Shown here: piece by piece, positions 7,596-15,885 of the stretch | Layout: each line of letters starts with the position of its first letter | Position numbering within the stretch: position 1 is the first letter of the stretch | From: Sedimenticola sp. | GTDB taxonomy: Bacteria; Pseudomonadota; Gammaproteobacteria; Chromatiales; Chromatiaceae | DNA: 32,740 bases | Direction: 5' to 3' | NCBI GenBank assembly: GCA_026196795.1 | Contig: JAPHUE010000136.1 | Location: 1-32,740 of the forward strand | Notes under the pieces: model-generated | What the model was told of the DNA's origin: nothing | What the model saw: the letters and a program-made list of their open reading frames with translations, nothing else | Databases searched by the model: none | Translations under genes and position numbers: made by a program

Positions 7596-8063
7596 CTCAA
7601 CAACTCCCTTGTTTGATGTTAAACCACACAAAAAACCTGCCAATGTGATAACTAATGTATATAGCCTTTTCTTGTGGAAATACAAGTTTATAGGGGTATT
7701 GGCCTATTAATGGTGTAGAAATAGGCGGATGAGCGCTTATTGCACGTAGCCTATTGCTTGAAAGTGTGGGTCAGTTGATGATTATCTACTATTAATAACA
7801 ATGAGTTAATACTCATGCCTTTTGATTACACGTACTGTTTCACCTGATCAGTTATATAACTGAAACCTGTTAGATATTTTCAAGGTTTAAACGAGCTCTT
7901 AAATACTCACTAAAAAAAAGTAAAGGTTTACACATACCTGACGATTACTTAGTACATCACATGTCCTAATCTTTAGATAAGATGACTCCAGAGTGACATT
8001 TCTGAGCATCGAACTTATCGCACAGCATGGAGTGCACCGCGTAGTATTTAAACGGGTATTTTT
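7596..8063. other. Intergenic region upstream of the chemoreceptor gene
   Basis: About 470 bases between divergent genes without a convincing coding frame. It is AT-rich and holds one clear element, the sigma-28 promoter match near 7921. The rest shows no strong repeat or hairpin. Confidence 0.5.
7921..7947 (+). promoter_or_regulatory. Sigma-28 (FliA) promoter match
   Basis: TAAAGGTT (7921-7928), an 11-base spacer, then GACGATTA (7940-7947). The FliA consensus is TAAAGTTT-N11-GCCGATAA, so the spacing is exact and 13 of 16 positions agree. It is about 115 bases before the start of a chemoreceptor gene, the class of gene FliA normally transcribes. Confidence 0.65.
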
Positions 8064-10391
8064 ATGCTAATCAAACATCGGATCATGATTGGGGCGGCCC
8101 TGTTGGCGGCTGTACCAATCGTACTCACCAGCTTTATACTTAATTCTGTCACTATGGATGCCAGTCGAACGGCGCTGGAAGAGAAGGCCAATAATAATCT
8201 AATTGCTGTGCGTGACCTCACCAGGGGCCGCATTGAGGATTACTTCAGCACCATTCAGAAGCAGATTCGGACTTTTGCACATAGCACAACGGCCGTTGAT
8301 GCCATGCGCGGGTTTAGTGGAGCGTTTAACCGCTATACCTATGAAATGGATATAACCGATGTTGGAGAAATGCGTACTGAGTTGAAACAGTATTATGAAA
8401 AAGAGTTTGCAGCTGAATACCAGCGACGTAACTCTGGTGGACAATCAAACAGTAGCTCCTGGGTTACTCAGCTGGATGATGATTCAGTTGCGCTTCAGCA
8501 CCGGATGATTTTTGCAAACAAGAATCCCCTTGGTGAGAAGCATAAGCTTGTCGATATGGGAGAAAAAAGCCGTTACGCTAAACTCCATTCAAAATTTCAT
8601 CCCATATTCACAGGCTTCCTGGAAGAGTTCGGTTATTACGATATCTTCCTGGCCGATCCGGAGAGTGGGGATATTATCTATTCAGTCTTTAAAGAGCTGG
8701 ACTACACAACTTCATTGAAAGATGGTGCATTTGCAAATACAGGAATTGGTATAGCGTTTGCCAAAGCCAACGCGGCGACATCACCCGGGTTTAGTTATCT
8801 GACCGATTTTGATGCTTATCCGCCTTCTTATCAGGATCCAGCTGCGTTTATTGCGTCCCCCATATTTGAAGATGGAAAAAAGATTGGTGTACTGATATTC
8901 CAGATGCCGATTGATTACATCAATAACATAATGACCCACAACCAAAAATGGCAAGAAGCAGGGCTGGGTGAGTCAGGTGAGACCTATATCATAGGCAGTA
9001 ATGGCACAATGCGTAGCATGAGCCGGTTCCTAATTGAAGATAAGCCGGGCTACCTTAAGGCGATTGCTGAGTCGGGTGTTTCAGATGCAGTGGTAAGACT
9101 GATAGAGGCGAAGAATACCAGTATAGGTTTGCAAGCGATCTCTTCCGAAACAGCAAAGGCCGCTATTAATGGTGAGAAGGGTGTTCAGTCGGTCAATGAT
9201 TATAGAAATGTCCACGTACTATCTGCTTACTCCCCATTAGAAATAGAGGGCGTAGAGTGGGCCATTCTGAGTGAAATAGATGAAGAAGAGGCCTTCAGGG
9301 CAGCCGCTGAACTCTCAACGCAAGTGAACTACATGAGTATCGCTATTGCGTTGATCCTAACGGCAATCGCTGTGGCTATCGGTCTGTTTTTCGCTTTAGC
9401 CTGGACAAGACCCATTTTGAAACTTAGCAATATCATCAAGGATATTGAAGAGCAATCCGACCTTACGCGGACAATTGATATAAATAGTAATGATGAAGTG
9501 GGCATGACGGCAAAATCACTTAATGCAATGTTGGATAAATTCCGTAACAGTCTGCATCAAGTAAATAGTGCAACTACGGAGTTAGCTGTTACGTCGGAAC
9601 AGACCTCACGTACCACTGGCGAGACAACCGAAGCCGTACAGATTCAGCTGACAGAAACCACTCAGTTGGCGACAGCCATGCATGAGATGAGTGCGACTGT
9701 GCAAGAAATTGCGAGTAATACGGGTGCCACTGCGGAAGCAGCCAAACAGGCCAATGAAGAGACGGTGAAGGGGTCAAGCGTTGTATCCGAAACGGTGATG
9801 CTCATTGATCAGTTGGCAACAGAAATTGAAAATGCCTCCTCTGTTATCGGAAATGTGCAGAAAAACAGTACTGATATCAGCGGGATCCTGGATGTTATAC
9901 GTGGCGTGGCAGAACAAACCAATCTACTGGCGCTGAATGCGGCCATTGAGGCAGCGCGCGCAGGCGATCAGGGACGTGGATTTGCTGTTGTTGCAGATGA
10001 GGTGCGTACCCTTGCCAGCCGAACACAGGAGTCGACGGGTGAGATTGAGCAGATGATAGTCAGTCTTCAAGGTGGTACAAGTCAGGCTGTTGAGGTCATG
10101 ATAGAGAGTAGTAAAAAGGCTCAGGAGGCTGTTGCACATGCAGGTGTTGCAGGTAGTTCGTTGAATGCCATTGCTGATTCAGTTGAGCGAATTAGTGGTA
10201 TGAGTGCACAGATCGCCTGTGCGGCAGAAGAGCAGAGTGCAGTAGCAGAAGAGATTAACAAAAATGTCATTCGTATAAACGATATGGCGGAGCAGACTGT
10301 TCTGGGGGCTGAACATACCTTGGCGGCGAGCGGGAAGATGTCGAGTCTCTCTACTGATCTACAAACATTGGTGCGGCAGTTTAAGACCTGA
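8064..10391 (+). CDS. Methyl-accepting chemotaxis protein
   Basis: A 775-residue transmembrane chemoreceptor. The first membrane helix is about residues 8-26. A large periplasmic sensor region (about 30-422) follows and the second helix is about 423-446 ([19 protein letters not shown]). Then come a HAMP linker (about 447-500) and a long cytoplasmic coiled-coil signalling domain. The hairpin tip, which binds CheA/CheW, is unmistakable: [19 protein letters not shown] then [15 protein letters not shown] (about 614-650). The sensor region is larger than a classical four-helix Tar type and looks Cache-like, with a [14 protein letters not shown] segment, but the ligand cannot be stated. The protein ends LVRQFKT, without a C-terminal NWETF-type CheR/CheB tether. 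A FliA-type promoter lies upstream. The ribosome site before ATG 8064 is weak. Confidence 0.93.
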   Translation: MLIKHRIMIGAALLAAVPIVLTSFILNSVTMDASRTALEEKANNNLIAVRDLTRGRIEDYFSTIQKQIRTFAHSTTAVDAMRGFSGAFNRYTYEMDITDVGEMRTELKQYYEKEFAAEYQRRNSGGQSNSSSWVTQLDDDSVALQHRMIFANKNPLGEKHKLVDMGEKSRYAKLHSKFHPIFTGFLEEFGYYDIFLADPESGDIIYSVFKELDYTTSLKDGAFANTGIGIAFAKANAATSPGFSYLTDFDAYPPSYQDPAAFIASPIFEDGKKIGVLIFQMPIDYINNIMTHNQKWQEAGLGESGETYIIGSNGTMRSMSRFLIEDKPGYLKAIAESGVSDAVVRLIEAKNTSIGLQAISSETAKAAINGEKGVQSVNDYRNVHVLSAYSPLEIEGVEWAILSEIDEEEAFRAAAELSTQVNYMSIAIALILTAIAVAIGLFFALAWTRPILKLSNIIKDIEEQSDLTRTIDINSNDEVGMTAKSLNAMLDKFRNSLHQVNSATTELAVTSEQTSRTTGETTEAVQIQLTETTQLATAMHEMSATVQEIASNTGATAEAAKQANEETVKGSSVVSETVMLIDQLATEIENASSVIGNVQKNSTDISGILDVIRGVAEQTNLLALNAAIEAARAGDQGRGFAVVADEVRTLASRTQESTGEIEQMIVSLQGGTSQAVEVMIESSKKAQEAVAHAGVAGSSLNAIADSVERISGMSAQIACAAEEQSAVAEEINKNVIRINDMAEQTVLGAEHTLAASGKMSSLSTDLQTLVRQFKT

Positions 10392-10537
10392 AGTGCTGAA
10401 TAGAATCTCTCGGTCTGGCATATTCTATTGCTCAGTGGTATGAATGTCGCGTCAGGGGCTGTATCTCACTATTCGAGCATCTCATTTTGTTTCAGTGATG
10501 TATGATTGAATGTGATGGGTAATCAGGTTGATCTATT
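10392..10537. other. Convergent gap between chemoreceptor and ATPase operon
   Basis: This short gap separates the end of the chemoreceptor gene from the end of the V-type ATPase operon. AATAGAAT near 10399 and ATTCTATT near 10423 form an 8-bp inverted repeat with a loop of about 15 bases that could act as a weak terminator; no strong T-run follows. Confidence 0.35.
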
Positions 10538-11161
10538 TCAGTTCTGCTCTTTTTCCCGAAGTAGCTTTATCTGGAAGAGTACATTACGCTCTTCTTCTTC
10601 CAATACGGATTCGATATAGCGGATGGTTGCGCGGTAACGGGGAATAATATTGTACTTGAGTGCATTGACTCGTTTTTGTGCCTTACGCTGCTCAGCCATT
10701 AATCGACTCAGGGCCATCTCTGACTCTCCCAGACGGGTTAGCATCTCAGTTGCTTCTGTGAGGCCTTTTCGCGTTTCATCGAAGCTGGTATCAGTACCTA
10801 ACAGTCCAACTGGTTCCATGGTGAGTGATTCTGTTGAGATGGCCGGGTATTCAACACCCATGCTACGTTTTGGAATAATATTGATCTGCAGCGTCGGTGC
10901 GATACCCAGTCCGGCCTGTTGGAGCGCCCGGCTACCCATGCGTAGATGTGCCACGCCCAGCCAGTGATAGGCCTCCTTGATAGAAGTGTGGGTCTCTTTT
11001 CTTAGTTTCTGATATTCACCCACCCGTTCATACACCAGCCGTGTCAGCAGTTCCCGTTTCCTTTCCAGCAAGGCATGACCATCTTCAAGAAAACGTACCT
11101 GCTTTTTCATCTCAAGCAGGGTGTTTTTTGTCGGGGGTACCTTTATAAGCTGCTGTGTCAT
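10538..11161 (-). CDS. atpD: V-type ATP synthase subunit D
   Basis: A 207-residue coiled-coil protein that matches V/A-type subunit D, the central-shaft subunit that rotates inside the A3B3 head (equivalent to F-type gamma). The start reads VPPTKNTLLEMKKQVRFLED followed by GHALLERKRELLTRLV, the family's N-terminal helix. The C-terminal helix includes QRKAQKRVNALKYNIIPRYR, also characteristic. It is the last gene of the nine-gene operon, 19 bases after the subunit B stop, as usual in A-B-D blocks. A GGAG lies about 12 bases before the ATG, rather far. Confidence 0.92.
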   Translation of the reverse strand: MTQQLIKVPPTKNTLLEMKKQVRFLEDGHALLERKRELLTRLVYERVGEYQKLRKETHTSIKEAYHWLGVAHLRMGSRALQQAGLGIAPTLQINIIPKRSMGVEYPAISTESLTMEPVGLLGTDTSFDETRKGLTEATEMLTRLGESEMALSRLMAEQRKAQKRVNALKYNIIPRYRATIRYIESVLEEEERNVLFQIKLLREKEQN

Positions 11162-11180
11162 GGGGTCAGATTACTCCACA

Positions 11181-12560
11181 CTAATCCGCCGAACGATGGT
11201 ATTTAGCCAGATCGGTTTCCTGTACCCGGGTCAACATATCTTTCGGGAACATACTTAACAGTTCCCAGGCCAGATTGAGGGTTTCGATAATCGAGCGATC
11301 TTCATCTTCACCCTGGCCAACAAACTGACTATCAAAGGCCTCGGCAAATTTCAGATAGCGTCGATCACGTTCAGACAACTCTTCGGCACCAATAATAGCG
11401 GCCAGGTTACGTGTCTCCAGAGCCTTGGCATACATGGCATAGAGTTGGTTAGCCACTCGCGGGTGATCTTCGCGGGTATCATCCTTACCGATACCATCTT
11501 TCATCAAGCGGGAAAGAGAAGGAGAGATATGCACAGGTGGATAGACCCCCTGATTATGCAAATCTCTGCTTAATACGATCTGTCCCTCGGTGATGTAGCC
11601 CGTGAGGTCAGGAATCGGGTGAGTTATATCGTCTGACGGCATGGTGACAACCGGCACCATCGTAACAGAGCCGTGACGATCTTTGATTCTTCCGGAACGC
11701 TCATAGATCTCAGCCAGATCAGAATAGAGATAACCGGGATAGCCTTTACGAGAAGGGACGTCACCTTTGGCGGTGGCGACTTCACGCAACGCCTCGGCGT
11801 AGTTTGTCATGTCGGTAAGGACTACCAGAACATGTCGATCCAGATCAAAGGCGAGATACTCTGCTGCCGTCAAGGCGACACGGGGAAGTGCCAGGCGTTC
11901 TACGGGTGGATCATCAGCCAGGTTGATATACATCACCACATTGCCCAGCACACCAGAGTCGGCAAACTCTTCCTGAAAGAAGCGTGCATCGGCATAGGAG
12001 ACGCCCATGGCCGCAAACACAATGGAGAAGCTGCTCTCTTCATCCACCAGTTTGGCCTGTCGGACAATCTGTGCGGCGAGTCGGTTATGTGGCAGGCCTG
12101 ACGCAGAAAAAATCGGCAGCTTCTGTCCTCTTACCAGCGAGTTCAGTCCATCAATTGAGGAGATACCCGTCTGGATAAACTCCCGGGGATAGTTGCGGGC
12201 GGCAGGGTTGATGGCCGAGCCGTTAACATTTCGTCGAACATTGGAAAGAATGGGCGGACGATCATCTTTTGGATTACCTAAACCGTTAAAGATGCGACCG
12301 AGAATTTCTGGTGAGAGATTGATCTCCAGCGACTGATCGAGAAAACGAACCCAGGTGTTTTCCAGATCGAGATCGCCCGTGCCTTCGAAGACCTGTATCA
12401 ACGCCTCATGCTCACTGGTGCGAATGACCTGGCCGTTGCGTCGTCTATTGAGATGATCACGGATCACCACCTGGTCACCAAAGGCCACCTGGGGTGCATG
12501 CTCAACGACCAGCAGGCTGCCCTGTGCTGAACTGGCGGTTCGGTACTCTTTTGCACTCAT
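11181..12560 (-). CDS. atpB: V-type ATP synthase subunit B (non-catalytic)
   Basis: A 459-residue regulatory nucleotide-binding-fold subunit that alternates with subunit A in the head hexamer. Hallmarks are SASGLPHNRLAAQIVRQA in place of a true P-loop, VFAAMGVSYADARFF, and the MVPVVTMPSDDITHPIPDLT segment with the conserved DLTGYITEGQI. Length fits the family (about 460). Its start codon overlaps the stop of subunit A by four bases (ATGA), which indicates translational coupling and near-equal synthesis, as needed for the A3B3 ring. Subunit D follows. Confidence 0.95.
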   Translation of the reverse strand: MSAKEYRTASSAQGSLLVVEHAPQVAFGDQVVIRDHLNRRRNGQVIRTSEHEALIQVFEGTGDLDLENTWVRFLDQSLEINLSPEILGRIFNGLGNPKDDRPPILSNVRRNVNGSAINPAARNYPREFIQTGISSIDGLNSLVRGQKLPIFSASGLPHNRLAAQIVRQAKLVDEESSFSIVFAAMGVSYADARFFQEEFADSGVLGNVVMYINLADDPPVERLALPRVALTAAEYLAFDLDRHVLVVLTDMTNYAEALREVATAKGDVPSRKGYPGYLYSDLAEIYERSGRIKDRHGSVTMVPVVTMPSDDITHPIPDLTGYITEGQIVLSRDLHNQGVYPPVHISPSLSRLMKDGIGKDDTREDHPRVANQLYAMYAKALETRNLAAIIGAEELSERDRRYLKFAEAFDSQFVGQGEDEDRSIIETLNLAWELLSMFPKDMLTRVQETDLAKYHRSAD

Positions 12561-14356
12561 TGTGTGTGCTCCTTGAACTTGGCATATTCAAGACGGATCT
12601 TGCTGAAGGCCTCTTTGAATTCTTCCATAAGCAGCCGAATCTTGTCGCACTGTTCACTGCTGAAAGTCTGCTTGGCACGACGCGCCTTGGCCATCAGGGG
12701 AAGGTCGGTAAGCTCCTGTACTGATATGCCGAGTTCGATCAGTTCTGAGCCGCGCTCAAAGATCATCAGCACCATATCCAGTAACAGGAACTGTTTTTCG
12801 GGTGAGGAAAAGGTGTCCACCGGATCCAGTGCGCTCTGTTGTAGTACACCTTCTTTGATTAACGATGCCCCTTCCAGCTCCCAGCGTTGGGCGGAGGAGA
12901 GTGCTTCAGGACCGACCAGATTCACTATACGAGACAGCTCGGCATCTCTGGCGAGTAAGCCAAGGGCCTGTTTTCTTCTGTGCTCCCAATCCGGATTGAC
13001 CTCCTTGTGCCACCACTGCGCGGCGATACCCACATGCTCGGAGAAGCTGCCCACCCAGTCGATGGCGGGATAGTGACGTGCATCGGCCAACTCTTTTGAG
13101 AGTGCCCAGAAGGTCTGGATAATCTCTTTGGTGTGAGCAGTGACCGGTTCAGAAAAGTCACCACCGGGAGGAGATACAGCGCCGATCAGGGTGACAGATC
13201 CTTTGCCGCAGCCTTGGGATTCCACCCTGCCGGCACGCTCATAAAAGGCCGCCAGTCGTGAGGCGAGATAGGCTGGATAGCCATCTTCTACCGGCATCTG
13301 CCCCAGTCGGCCTGATACCTCGCGCAGGGCTTCTGCCCAGCGACTGGTGGAGTCGGCCAACATGACGACATCGTAGCCTTGGTCACGATAGTATTCGGCC
13401 ATAGTGATGCCGACGTAGATAGAGGCTTCGCGTGCGACAACCGGCATGTTGGAGGTATTGGCCACCAACAGGGTGCGCTCCATCAACTTGTGACCCGAGT
13501 AAGGGTCCTGCAGTTGTGGGAACGTCTCCAGCACATCGACCAGTTCATTGCCGCGCTCACCGCAGCCGACATAGATAACGATATCCGCATTCGACCAGCG
13601 GGCGATCTGTTGTTGTACGACGGTTTTCCCGGCACCGAAGGGGCCGGGTACGGCACTCTTTCCACCCTTGAGCAGTGGAAAGAAGGTATCAAGTATGCGC
13701 TGACCGGTGATCAGTGGAGAGAGACCGTGATCTCTACGCAGATAGGGCCGTGGCGTGCGTACGGGCCAGTGCTGGTAGAGCATCAGCTTGCTCTGTTTCC
13801 CTTCCGGTCGCTGCAGGCGGCCAATAGGGTCATCCAGACGATAATCACCCTCTGGCGCCAGTTCAGTAAGTACACCTGAAAGCGTAGGTGGCACCATGAT
13901 CCGATGCTCAATAATGGCACTCTCCTGCACGCGGCCAATCAGTTGTCCCGGTGATAGGGTGTTGCCAATTTCAAGGCCGGGCTCAGGAATAAAGTGCCAT
14001 GCTTTCTCCCGGTCCAGTGCCGGTAGATTGATACCGCGACCAATGTGATCACCCGACTCAATGAAAACTTTGTCCAGGGGGCGCTGAACGCCATCGAAAA
14101 TACTCCCCAACAGACCAGGCCCCAATTCAACAGAGAGGGGGCGGCCCAAGCCGACAACTTCTTCTCCTGGTCGAACACCTTCTGTGGATTCATAGGATTG
14201 CACTAAGGCGGTTTCACCCTTGAGGGCGATCACCTCGCCAAAAAGACCCATTTGACCTATCTTTACCTGCTCGCCATTACGGATGCCCGGTAAGTGAATA
14301 GTGAGGATCGGACCATTGATTTCACTGATGGTGCCCAGTTTGTCTTTGCTGCTCAT
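12557..14356 (-). CDS. atpA: V-type ATP synthase subunit A (catalytic)
   Basis: A 599-residue catalytic subunit that binds and hydrolyses or makes ATP. The P-loop is GPFGAGKTV (about residues 236-244), followed by the VYVGCGERGNELVDVLETFP box with the catalytic Glu region and MLADSTSRWAEALRE further on. The roughly 90-residue non-homologous insertion typical of V/A-type A subunits (about residues 110-200) explains the length over F-type beta. The P-loop has Ala where many V-type subunits have Ser (GPFGSGKT), a mild variation. Four-base overlaps link it to subunit E upstream and B downstream. Confidence 0.96.
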   Translation of the reverse strand: MSSKDKLGTISEINGPILTIHLPGIRNGEQVKIGQMGLFGEVIALKGETALVQSYESTEGVRPGEEVVGLGRPLSVELGPGLLGSIFDGVQRPLDKVFIESGDHIGRGINLPALDREKAWHFIPEPGLEIGNTLSPGQLIGRVQESAIIEHRIMVPPTLSGVLTELAPEGDYRLDDPIGRLQRPEGKQSKLMLYQHWPVRTPRPYLRRDHGLSPLITGQRILDTFFPLLKGGKSAVPGPFGAGKTVVQQQIARWSNADIVIYVGCGERGNELVDVLETFPQLQDPYSGHKLMERTLLVANTSNMPVVAREASIYVGITMAEYYRDQGYDVVMLADSTSRWAEALREVSGRLGQMPVEDGYPAYLASRLAAFYERAGRVESQGCGKGSVTLIGAVSPPGGDFSEPVTAHTKEIIQTFWALSKELADARHYPAIDWVGSFSEHVGIAAQWWHKEVNPDWEHRRKQALGLLARDAELSRIVNLVGPEALSSAQRWELEGASLIKEGVLQQSALDPVDTFSSPEKQFLLLDMVLMIFERGSELIELGISVQELTDLPLMAKARRAKQTFSSEQCDKIRLLMEEFKEAFSKIRLEYAKFKEHTQ

Positions 14357-14997
14357 CGCATACTGCTCAGGTTATCTTGCACGGTACCTGCAGGGAAGAG
14401 GCGCTCCAGAATAGTCTGGTGTAAATTATCTGCCAGTCGTTCTTCTCTTCCTTCAAAGGTGTTGTCGAATCGAATAGATCTGTCATGGCTGCTGATGATT
14501 ACACCACCGATGGTGTTAATGGGTGATGTTTCAAGTGTGATGGTTTTATCTTGTACGGCCTCTTTGTAAAAGTTGTCCCAGATGGGTTGTAGTCTGTCGC
14601 GATCTCTCGTATTGAATGAGGCCCTCAGTTCTGTCTCTTTAAATGAACGTGCCGCTGAGGCCATCAATTGTTTCAGAAGCAGGAGGTAGCTGGTTTCATC
14701 CGCAACCAATTCGCCAATGCGATCGCGCAGTTGTTGCTGTACGGCAATAACCAGATTCCAGCGCAGGTGATCCATCTCTTTTTGCAGTTTCAGTTCATTT
14801 GCCTGTACCTGTCTGCGGAAGGTGCGCTCAGCCTTTGATTTGGCCAGCAGCACTTCCCGTTCTTCTCGCAGATGCAGTCGCTTGTGCGCCTCCTGCATAA
14901 TATTGTCACGACTGCGCTCTGCACGTTCACGATACTCAACGGCGAGTCTGTTGGCGCGACTGAGAATGGCAGTTTCTAGTTCTTTTACCTGTTCCAT
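14353..14997 (-). CDS. atpE: V-type ATP synthase subunit E (peripheral stalk)
   Basis: A 214-residue protein with a long charged N-terminal helix (KELETAILSRANRLAVEYRE and onward, through about residue 100) and a compact C-terminal domain including INTIGGVIISSHDRSIRFDN, ending in FEGREERLADNLHQTILERLFP. The NTIGGVIISS and DNTFEGR elements are characteristic of subunit E. With subunit H/G it forms the peripheral stalk that holds the head still. AGGAG lies six bases before the ATG. The gene comes after F rather than before C, an uncommon order. Confidence 0.9.
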   Translation of the reverse strand: MEQVKELETAILSRANRLAVEYRERAERSRDNIMQEAHKRLHLREEREVLLAKSKAERTFRRQVQANELKLQKEMDHLRWNLVIAVQQQLRDRIGELVADETSYLLLLKQLMASAARSFKETELRASFNTRDRDRLQPIWDNFYKEAVQDKTITLETSPINTIGGVIISSHDRSIRFDNTFEGREERLADNLHQTILERLFPAGTVQDNLSSMR

Positions 14998-14999
14998 AA

Positions 15000-15350
15000 C
15001 TACTCCTGACTAAACTCCAGTTCACCACCGAGAAGCTGTTGCAGTCTGTCATCGATCTCACAATGAAAGTTGTCTGGTTCAGCCAGTGAGGGGACTTGAG
15101 TAATCACAATGTGCCCCCCCTCTGAACGGATTCGTTTGAGTAATACTGAGTCACAGTGAGCGAGTTTGTGTCCCAGGATGATGAAGGCCTTCTCCCGTTT
15201 TCTAAGTAACCGGGAAAGCTGTTGCTCCAGCATCTCCTGCGAGGGATCTGCCCAAGTCTCGAATCCGATCAGTTTGAAACCATCCGTCAGTGCCGCCTCG
15301 CCCATGAAGAGCATGCGGGTAGGGTGGTTGTTCTCTTCAATATGGATCAT
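15000..15350 (-). CDS. atpF: V-type ATP synthase subunit F
   Basis: A 116-residue Rossmann-like small subunit of the central stalk. The core MLFMGEAALTDGFKLIGFET then KAFIILGHKLA and HIVITQVPSLAEPDN corresponds to the subunit F pattern (GD-x-T-x-GF-x-LAG, and I-PS near the end). The N-terminal 12 residues (MIHIEENNHPTR) are extra compared with typical F, so the true start may be the ATG at 15314; neither start has a clear ribosome site. Only two bases separate it from subunit E. Weak conservation of the family explains the lower confidence than for A and B. Confidence 0.82.
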   Translation of the reverse strand: MIHIEENNHPTRMLFMGEAALTDGFKLIGFETWADPSQEMLEQQLSRLLRKREKAFIILGHKLAHCDSVLLKRIRSEGGHIVITQVPSLAEPDNFHCEIDDRLQQLLGGELEFSQE

Positions 15351-15358
15351 GATATTTT

Positions 15359-15802
15359 TTAGAGCTTATCCAGCAACAGGATACTCATCACCAGGCCGTA
15401 AATGGCGATACCTTCTGCAAGTCCTAGATAGATCAACGTGCGACCGAATATCTCCGGCTTCTCAGCCAGTACCGCCAGTGAGGCCGCACCAATCGGTCCT
15501 ACCGCGATGCCCGCCGCTACGGTACTGAATGCGGTCGGTATGCCGACACCGATAATACCCAGGCCCATGCCCATGGATATGTCACCTGTGGCCGCGACAA
15601 CGGCTGGTGCGGCGGCGACTTCCTGGATCCCGAAAAACACCAGCAGGGCCTGAGCACCAACAAACAGAAACAGATTGCTGCCAATGGCTGTTTTGAACCA
15701 GCGTTTTCCGCTGATAGCCTTTGTGGGATGCAGTTCAATCATGACGCCAGTGACGATCAGACCGATAATGCCCAGGGTCATCAATGTAATCAGCCAGTAC
15801 AT
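15359..15802 (-). CDS. atpK: V-type ATP synthase subunit K (proteolipid c ring)
   Basis: A 147-residue hydrophobic protein with four predicted membrane helices (about residues 3-23, 39-59, 74-100 and 122-144). Ions are carried by a carboxylate in the last helix, Glu130 in YLGLAEGIAIYGLV. The Gly/Ala-rich helix MGMGLGIIGVGIPTAFSTVA and the loop AEKPEIFGRTLIY are typical of the c hairpin. The first helix pair has no ion-binding carboxylate in its membrane part, as in 16-kDa V-type subunits that carry one site per four helices. The Gln/Thr ligand set seen in Na+-type rings is not obvious, which leans to protons. AAGGAG lies six bases before the ATG. Confidence 0.9.
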   Translation of the reverse strand: MYWLITLMTLGIIGLIVTGVMIELHPTKAISGKRWFKTAIGSNLFLFVGAQALLVFFGIQEVAAAPAVVAATGDISMGMGLGIIGVGIPTAFSTVAAGIAVGPIGAASLAVLAEKPEIFGRTLIYLGLAEGIAIYGLVMSILLLDKL

Positions 15803-15885
15803 GGTTTACTCCTTGAGTCCGTAATGTGAGATTGCTGTCTCTGTACCATTCGATAGCAGGCACAGATTGGTGTCTATGATAATGA

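Noticed and set aside
10399-10430. Possible terminator after the chemoreceptor gene
   Set aside because: The stem is only 8 bp with a long loop and no T-run; noted in the gap entry rather than called.
11673-12101. 142-codon plus-strand frame inside subunit B
   Set aside because: Antisense to a conserved gene with no recognisable motif.
12564-13073. 169-codon open frame on the plus strand inside subunit A
   Set aside because: It is antisense to a strongly conserved ATPase gene, has serine-rich low-information content and no ribosome site; it is a shadow frame.
13379-13879. 166-codon plus-strand frame opposite subunit A
   Set aside because: It lies fully antisense to the catalytic P-loop region of subunit A and resembles no protein family.
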